In this document: piece by piece, positions 14,904 to 19,383 of the stretch
How positions within the stretch are numbered: position 1 is the first letter of the stretch
Layout of the letters: each line of letters opens with the position of its first letter
NCBI GenBank assembly: GCA_036558265.1
Contig: DATBFY010000670.1
Coordinates: 1 to 19,383, forward strand
DNA length: 19,383 nt
Direction: 5' to 3'
Origin: RYN-433 sp036558265
GTDB lineage: Bacteria; Planctomycetota; Phycisphaerae; Tepidisphaerales; Tepidisphaeraceae
Position numbers and translations under genes: made by a program
The notes under the pieces: model-generated
What the model was told of the DNA's origin: nothing
Databases searched by the model: none
Seen by the model: only the letters and a program-made list of their open reading frames with translations

Positions 14904-17291
14904 ATGAGCAAGCGATCCTCGGGTTTCATGCGGGCGCGCGGAATCCTGTTCTCGGCGTTGATCGTCACCGCCGGGATTTGCCACGCCCAGGACGGGGCGA
15001 TCCGCATCGGCGGCTCGCCCAGGGAACTGACGATCAGCTCGGTCAGCCCGCACACGGTGCGCATCGACCTCTCGCCCCTGGATGAACCGGGTCGTCCGGT
15101 CCCGTCGCCGACAACGGCGGTGTTCGTGCCCTATGAGTCGGTCGAGCGGCTTCGTACCCGCGAACTGCCGGCGCCCCGCACGATCGACGCGGGCCCGCTC
15201 CGCGTCGCGATCGAGCCGCGGCCGCCGCTGACCATCACCGTCACGCGCGCCGACGGGCACGTCGTGCAGGCGTTGTCCTTCGACCCCGAAGACGGCTCGA
15301 TCGTCTTCCGCACCGAAGCGCCCGCGTTCGGCCTGGGTGAAGGACGCCAGCAATTCGACCGCCGCGGCTTCTACTACGACTTCGTCAACGGCCAAGGCCA
15401 ACTGCTGGCCACCCACGGCGCGACCGTGCCGGTGCCGTTCCTCCTGGGCGCCGACGGCTGGGCGATGTTCATCCACAACCCGCCGGTGACCGGCGCGACT
15501 CTGACCGGACCGGCGGCGACGCGCGACGCCAACATCCCCTGGGGCGCGTTCGACCTTCGCGGCCAGAACGCCGGCCCGCCACCGCCGCGGCCCGCGCGCG
15601 GCGTCACGCCGAACGTCGCGCCGCCCGCGGTGCTGCCGACGCGCGGACGATTCGTCCCGCGCGCCGACACCGTCGCACGAACGCCCATTCGGATCTTCGT
15701 CATCGACCTCGAACATCCGACCGACGCAATGGCGGAATACGTCCGGCTGAGCGGGCGTCCCGTGATGCCGCCCAAGTGGGTGATGGGATACATGCAATCG
15801 CACCGCTCGCTGGCAGGCCCGGCCGAGCCGATCTCCGTCGCGCAGACGCTCCGCGATCGCCGCCTGCCCTGCGACGCCGTGATTTATCTCGGCAGCGGGT
15901 ACACCAACGACAAGGACGGACAATCCGGCTGGAACACCGGGCACGGCTCGCTGACCTTCAACCCCCGCGTCTTCGACAAGCCGCAGGAAATGCTCGACCG
16001 GCTGCACGCCCTGCACTTCAAGGTCATCCTGCACAAGAACGCCGCGCCGGCTGGACTGTTCGGCGCGTCCGTCGATGAGCCGAGCGACTCGCCGCGGCAC
16101 ATCTCGAATTACTGGGCCACCCACGCGCCTCTCATGAAGATGGGCGTCGACGCCTGGTGGCCGGACGACGGCGACGAGTTGCCGATCGAGAACCGTCTGG
16201 CCCGCCTCCGCCTGTACTACGAAGGCCCGCTCAAGGAGCGCCCGAACCAGCGCCCGTGGTCGCTCGATCGCAACGGCTATGCCGGGTCCGCGCGCTTCGG
16301 CGCGTGGATCTGGTCGGGCGACGTCCAGTCGCGCTGGGCGACGCTGGCGGCACACGTGCCGGTCGGCCTGAACTTCTCGATGTCGGTCTCGCCGTGGTGG
16401 GGCACGGACATCGGCGGGTTCGTCTCGTCCCGGGAATACACCGGCGAGCTCTACGTCCGCTGGTTCGAGTTCGCCGCCTTTACGCCCCTGTTTCGTTCGC
16501 ACGGGCGGAACTGGCACCTGCACACCCCGTTCGGCTGGAACTCGGGCGAAACCGGCCCCGTCGAATCGCAGCCGCCGCCGCCGGAATCCGAACTTCACAA
16601 CGCCGACGTGGAACCGATCTGCCGCAAATACCTCGAGCTGCGTTACCGCCTGCTCCCCTACAACTACACGATCGCGCGCCAGGCCTGCGACACCGGGATC
16701 CCGCCAATGCGCGCGATGTGGCTGCACTACCCGGAAGACCCCCAAGCCGCAAAGCTGGGTGATCAATACCTCTGCGGTCGCGACCTCCTGGTCGCCCCAG
16801 TCGTCGAGAAGGGCGCCACCACGCGTCGCGTATACCTGCCGGCCGGGCAACAATGGTACGACTGGTGGAACGACGCCTCCGGCCCGCCCACGCCCGGCGG
16901 CCGGTGGATCACGCGACCCGTCGACCTCGGCACGCTTCCGCTCTACGTCCGCGCCGGCGCGATCATCCCGCTCGACCCGGTGCGCCAATACACCGCACAG
17001 GAGGTAACCGACCCGACCACGATCCGCATCTATCCCGGCGCCGATGGCTCGTTCACCATGTACGACGACGACGGGCAAACGCTCGGCTACCAGAACGGGA
17101 CCGACGATCGACAGGTCTGGATTCGCTTCGAATGGAACGATGCGGCCCGACGGCTGACCATCGCCCCGGGTTCGCAATCGAATCATTGGCCGACGGGCGC
17201 CAAGCGCGCCTTCGACATCCAGGTGGTCAGCAACCCGCCACGGAGCAAGCGCGTGGAGTATCGGGGCGAGCAAGTCGAGGTGGGACTCTGA
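14904..17291 (+). CDS. Secreted glycoside hydrolase family 31 protein (alpha-glucosidase/alpha-xylosidase type)
   Basis: The 795-residue protein has a signal peptide (1-28, cleavage at CHA-QD), a beta-sandwich N-domain (about 30-270) including the GLGEGRQQFDRRG substrate-entry segment, and a TIM barrel (about 275-620). The catalytic nucleophile is probably Asp421 in DAWWPDDGDELP and the acid/base Asp473 in WIWSGDVQSRW. SVSPWWGTDIGGF and FTPLFRSHGRN are further barrel motifs of the family. The C-terminal beta domains (about 640-795) include LPAGQQWYDWWN. It should release alpha-linked glucose, xylose or a related sugar from oligosaccharides outside the cytoplasm; the exact specificity is not readable. 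A Pro/Gly/Arg-rich loop at about 222-252 is unusually long. It diverges from the LRR gene and converges on the tandem DUF1801 gene with an 18 bp gap. Confidence 0.9.
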   Translation: MSKRSSGFMRARGILFSALIVTAGICHAQDGAIRIGGSPRELTISSVSPHTVRIDLSPLDEPGRPVPSPTTAVFVPYESVERLRTRELPAPRTIDAGPLRVAIEPRPPLTITVTRADGHVVQALSFDPEDGSIVFRTEAPAFGLGEGRQQFDRRGFYYDFVNGQGQLLATHGATVPVPFLLGADGWAMFIHNPPVTGATLTGPAATRDANIPWGAFDLRGQNAGPPPPRPARGVTPNVAPPAVLPTRGRFVPRADTVARTPIRIFVIDLEHPTDAMAEYVRLSGRPVMPPKWVMGYMQSHRSLAGPAEPISVAQTLRDRRLPCDAVIYLGSGYTNDKDGQSGWNTGHGSLTFNPRVFDKPQEMLDRLHALHFKVILHKNAAPAGLFGASVDEPSDSPRHISNYWATHAPLMKMGVDAWWPDDGDELPIENRLARLRLYYEGPLKERPNQRPWSLDRNGYAGSARFGAWIWSGDVQSRWATLAAHVPVGLNFSMSVSPWWGTDIGGFVSSREYTGELYVRWFEFAAFTPLFRSHGRNWHLHTPFGWNSGETGPVESQPPPPESELHNADVEPICRKYLELRYRLLPYNYTIARQACDTGIPPMRAMWLHYPEDPQAAKLGDQYLCGRDLLVAPVVEKGATTRRVYLPAGQQWYDWWNDASGPPTPGGRWITRPVDLGTLPLYVRAGAIIPLDPVRQYTAQEVTDPTTIRIYPGADGSFTMYDDDGQTLGYQNGTDDRQVWIRFEWNDAARRLTIAPGSQSNHWPTGAKRAFDIQVVSNPPRSKRVEYRGEQVEVGL

Positions 17292-17309
17292 TCGAATCCG
17301 GACGGCCAG

Positions 17310-18287
17310 CTACGCGAGCCACCCCGGCAACGCGGCCGCCTGCTTCACCCACGCCGCCATCTGGGCCTCGTCTAGCTCGTCGCCTTCGCGGATATCGAGA
17401 TAGCGCGTCTCCTTGCCCTTGCTGGCGCCGGGCGGGACCGGCCGCAGCGACGTGCCGCGGAAGAACGCCACCTTGACGTGGTGCATAAAGGTGTGGAACC
17501 CCAGGAACCACCCCCGGCCTTCGATGCCGTAGAACGGCGAGTTCCACTTCACCGCCTTGCGCACGTTGGGCACGATCCGAACGATCAGCGCGTCCAGCCA
17601 GCGCCCGACGTCACCCTTCCAGCCCGGCATCCCGGCGATGTACGCCTTTACCGGGGCGTCGCCGTCCGCCTTCGCGATCTGCGGGTTGCCGCCCGAGAGT
17701 AGAACGACCTTCCCCCCCTTTCGCGCCTTGATCGGCTTGACCTTCGCGCCCGCCTTCGACGTGGACTCGGACTTCGACGCACCGGCCCTGAGATTCTCCG
17801 CCACCGCCGCCCGGATCAACCCCTTGAACGCCTCCGCATCAAGCACCCCTCCCTCCCGGATGTCGATCGCGCGACGCATATTTCCCCCAAGACTGGCGTT
17901 GAAGAGACCCCGGGGGTCCGCCAGGGAGGCGCCCCGCGCAAAGGTCAGCCTCACCACCCCTTTGTACGCCTCGCCCGTGCAGACGATCCCCGCGTGCGAC
18001 CACACCGGCACCCCCAACGGGTTCGTCGGCTTGACCCACTTGCACTCTTCCACGATGTCCGGGTCCGCCTCGTGAATGAGGCCGCGAACCTCCGCCAGCG
18101 TCATGGCGCGCCAGTCACCCAGAGACCGGATCCGCTCGTCGATGACACCAGACGCCGCCCCGGTCCCGCGCGCCGCAGCCGCACGGGGCTCGGCCCTGGT
18201 GCCTGACTTCCGCACGGACTTGGCCCTGGTGCCCGACTTGCGCGGCTTGCTTGCGCGCGACGTTCCCTTCGCCTTGCTCTTGGCCAT
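17310..18287 (-). CDS. Tandem DUF1801 protein with basic repetitive N-terminus
   Basis: The 325-residue protein has two DUF1801 domains. The first (about 48-160) contains VEECKWVKPTNPLGVPVWSH, LTFARGASL and RRAIDIREGG; the second (about 208-318) contains VRKAVKWNSPFYGI, VAFFRGTSL and RYLDIREGDELDE. The two halves share the KW-x-x-P, F-x-RG-x-SL and (A/L)DIREG landmarks, so they arose by duplication. Residues 1-46 are Lys/Arg/Ser/Ala-rich with a repeated RKSGTRA, and a second basic linker (170-193) joins the domains; both suggest binding to nucleic acid or another acidic partner (inference). The role of DUF1801 proteins is not established. AGAGGA lies about 8 bases before the ATG. It follows the ESCRT-III-like gene by 57 bp on the same strand. 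Confidence 0.84.
   Translation of the reverse strand: MAKSKAKGTSRASKPRKSGTRAKSVRKSGTRAEPRAAAARGTGAASGVIDERIRSLGDWRAMTLAEVRGLIHEADPDIVEECKWVKPTNPLGVPVWSHAGIVCTGEAYKGVVRLTFARGASLADPRGLFNASLGGNMRRAIDIREGGVLDAEAFKGLIRAAVAENLRAGASKSESTSKAGAKVKPIKARKGGKVVLLSGGNPQIAKADGDAPVKAYIAGMPGWKGDVGRWLDALIVRIVPNVRKAVKWNSPFYGIEGRGWFLGFHTFMHHVKVAFFRGTSLRPVPPGASKGKETRYLDIREGDELDEAQMAAWVKQAAALPGWLA
18192..18251. repeat. Two imperfect 30-base tandem repeats inside the DUF1801 gene
   Basis: Units begin at 18192 and 18222 with GGCCCTGGTGC and stay alike for about 22 bases. They encode the repeated basic KSGTRA segment near the N-terminus. The period is a multiple of three, so copy number could change without a frameshift. 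Confidence 0.7.
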
Positions 18288-18344
18288 CGTTCGTTCCTCT
18301 TTCCCAGTCGATTTCGCTTCCCCGGGCGCAAAGCCGCGGAGCCG

Positions 18345-18956
18345 TCAATCCTTCTGCTTCGTCGCCCCCAGCTCCTTCGCGATCTCCGATTCCAGCGCAT
18401 CCAGCTTCCCCAGCTCCGCCTTTTCCGCCGCCAGCACATCCGCCTGGATCATCCGGTCGATCTCCTCGTCCGTCACCAGCGACGTGTTCGCCGTCGTCGC
18501 ACTGCTCCCCGCGATCGCGCCTTGCTCCATCGAATCCAGGAAGATCTCCATCCGCTCTTCCATCGAACCCGCCTGCGCCACCGCCCGCTCCCACTGCGCC
18601 TGCGTCTTCGTGAGATCCAGCTCCCCAAACACCTTCCCGATCTCCGCCGCCATCAGGTTCATCGACTCGGCGAACTCCCGGCTCGCCTGCGCCTGCTGGT
18701 TGATCAGCATCGCGTTCTTGATCGCCAGCATCTGCCGCTCGAGCATCTTCTTCACGGCCGCCGTCTTCTTCAGCGCCCCGCGGATGAACTGGTACTGCTG
18801 CTCGTCCCCGATCTTCCGCGCGTGCTGCGCGTTCTTGATGAAATCCTCGGAAAACTTCTCCTGCTGCCGGATCGACTTCTCGATCGCCCGCAGCCCCTGC
18901 CGGATCTTCATCTCGCGCTCGATGCGGCGTTCGTCTTTGGATTTAAACAGGCCCAT
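18345..18956 (-). CDS. ESCRT-III (Snf7/CHMP)-like membrane-remodelling protein
   Basis: This 203-residue, almost wholly helical protein resembles eukaryotic and archaeal ESCRT-III subunits. The N-terminus MGLFKSKDERR recalls CHMP3, which also starts MGLF. Predicted helices are alpha-1 (about 12-49), alpha-2 (52-96), alpha-3 (98-112), alpha-4 (116-146) and an acidic C-terminal helix (163-197). The first 85 residues are rich in Lys/Arg, while the tail (TDEEIDRMI, then EKAELGKLDALESEIAKEL) is acidic, matching the family's basic core with an acidic autoinhibitory tail. EERMEIFLDSM (133-143) lies where CHMP proteins have a similar E-x-M-x-D-x-(M) stretch. No clear MIM1 motif is seen. ESCRT-III proteins form membrane-bending filaments; this role is inferred. 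I prefer the ATG at 18956, which lies 5 bp after the upstream gene's stop, over the one at 18971, because of the family N-terminus. A generic coiled-coil protein is the main alternative. Confidence 0.72.
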   Translation of the reverse strand: MGLFKSKDERRIEREMKIRQGLRAIEKSIRQQEKFSEDFIKNAQHARKIGDEQQYQFIRGALKKTAAVKKMLERQMLAIKNAMLINQQAQASREFAESMNLMAAEIGKVFGELDLTKTQAQWERAVAQAGSMEERMEIFLDSMEQGAIAGSSATTANTSLVTDEEIDRMIQADVLAAEKAELGKLDALESEIAKELGATKQKD

Positions 18957-18961
18957 GTTAT

Positions 18962-19383
18962 TCACTCGCATGATAGCACCGGCCCAGTGGCGCCGGGAAC
19001 ATCGCGCAATTCCATCGCCAGGCGCGCCATGGCGCCGTAGTCCAGATCCAGCAGGAGCACCACGACCCCCTGCGCTTCACTGCTGAATGTCCAGAACCGC
19101 TTCTTCCGAACGGCAACCAGCTCGAACATCCACGGCCGCCACCAGCTCCGGCGAACGCCGATCGACTCCACCTTCGACCGATCAACCAAGACCGTCTTCC
19201 CGCCAGTCTCCGGACCGCGGTAGTAAATCGATTCCGCCGTGCCGCCAACCGTCCGATTCACCATTCGCTGGCGCGTCAGCCGGAGGATGGCCAGGACCGC
19301 GGCGAGCACGTAAACCGTAACGATGATCCAGTCGTATCCGGCGTTCCATCGCACGGACGCAAACAGCCACAGCCCGACACCCA
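18962..19383 (-). CDS. Small membrane protein, 5' end outside the window
   Basis: The frame is open to the window edge, so the true start is probably upstream; a GTG at 19352-19354 is the last start-like codon seen inside. Just before it the frame reads hydrophobic residues (GVGLWLFASV), and a clear membrane segment follows (WIIVTVYVLAAVLAILRL), suggesting a two-helix hairpin. The soluble part, about 95 residues, alternates strands (ESIYYRG, TVLVDRSKVESIGVRRSWW, FELVAVRKKRFWTF, GVVVLLLDLD) and ends with a helix. This is the pattern of bacterial PH-like domains, though I cannot assign a family with certainty. It ends 5 bp before the ESCRT-III-like gene, so the two are very likely co-translated. 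Confidence 0.65.
   Translation of the reverse strand, partial: GVGLWLFASVRWNAGYDWIIVTVYVLAAVLAILRLTRQRMVNRTVGGTAESIYYRGPETGGKTVLVDRSKVESIGVRRSWWRPWMFELVAVRKKRFWTFSSEAQGVVVLLLDLDYGAMARLAMELRDVPGATGPVLSCE

Noticed and set aside
14838..17273. 811-codon open frame antisense to the GH31 gene
   Set aside because: Very long, but its composition is Arg/Ala/Val-rich with no recognisable domain; the plus strand has catalytic motifs and a signal peptide.
18345..18956. PspA/Vipp1 as the identity of the ESCRT-III-like protein
   Set aside because: The protein is shorter than typical PspA/Vipp1 and its MGLF start and acidic tail fit CHMP proteins better; a profile search is needed to settle it.
1..19383. 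CRISPR array, prophage or toxin-antitoxin pair
   Set aside because: No regularly spaced repeats, phage structural genes or paired toxin-antitoxin motifs were seen.

Overview
The window looks like chromosomal DNA of a high-GC bacterium of the phylum Planctomycetota, most likely a Phycisphaerae-type lineage. The pointers are a protein ending in the C-terminal haem domain typical of Planctomycetes and Verrucomicrobia, an exported formylglycine sulfatase, a Tat-exported GH28 enzyme with an SRRNW signal, and a large GH31 glycosidase. The species cannot be named from this sequence alone.

Layout. (1) Bases 1-1240 hold a protease-like protein that may start before the window; all three catalytic triad positions appear to be lost. 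(2) Bases 1253-7723 form a sugar and polysaccharide locus: a GH28 enzyme on the minus strand, divergent from a plus-strand pair made of a PQQ-type sugar dehydrogenase fused to three c-type haem sites and a sulfatase 10 bp downstream. (3) Bases 7729-9262 carry acpS and, just upstream on the same strand, a membrane-anchored phosphodiesterase. (4) Bases 9452-10509 carry a zinc-ribbon membrane protein, then tRNA-Pro(CGG) with a strong terminator. (5) Bases 10500-12720 look like accessory DNA: a membrane-anchored methyltransferase, a mostly non-coding stretch with a decayed IS3-type transposase fragment, and a DUF1801 protein. (6) Bases 12723-14696 encode a large leucine-rich-repeat protein, divergent from a secreted GH31 glycosidase (14904-17291). 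(7) Bases 17310-19383 form a minus-strand cluster: a small membrane protein that runs off the window, a 203-residue helical protein resembling ESCRT-III/CHMP proteins, and a protein with two DUF1801 domains.

How the genes may work together. GH28, the sulfatase and GH31 are all exported and fit stepwise breakdown of plant or algal polysaccharides: removal of sulfate, cleavage of uronic-acid chains and release of alpha-linked sugars. The haem-bearing dehydrogenase could oxidise released sugars or related compounds and pass electrons to a periplasmic carrier. The most unusual item is the ESCRT-III-like protein at 18345-18956. Its N-terminus, length, basic front half and acidic tail resemble eukaryotic CHMP proteins more than the usual bacterial relatives PspA and Vipp1, and it lies 5 bp after a membrane protein gene.
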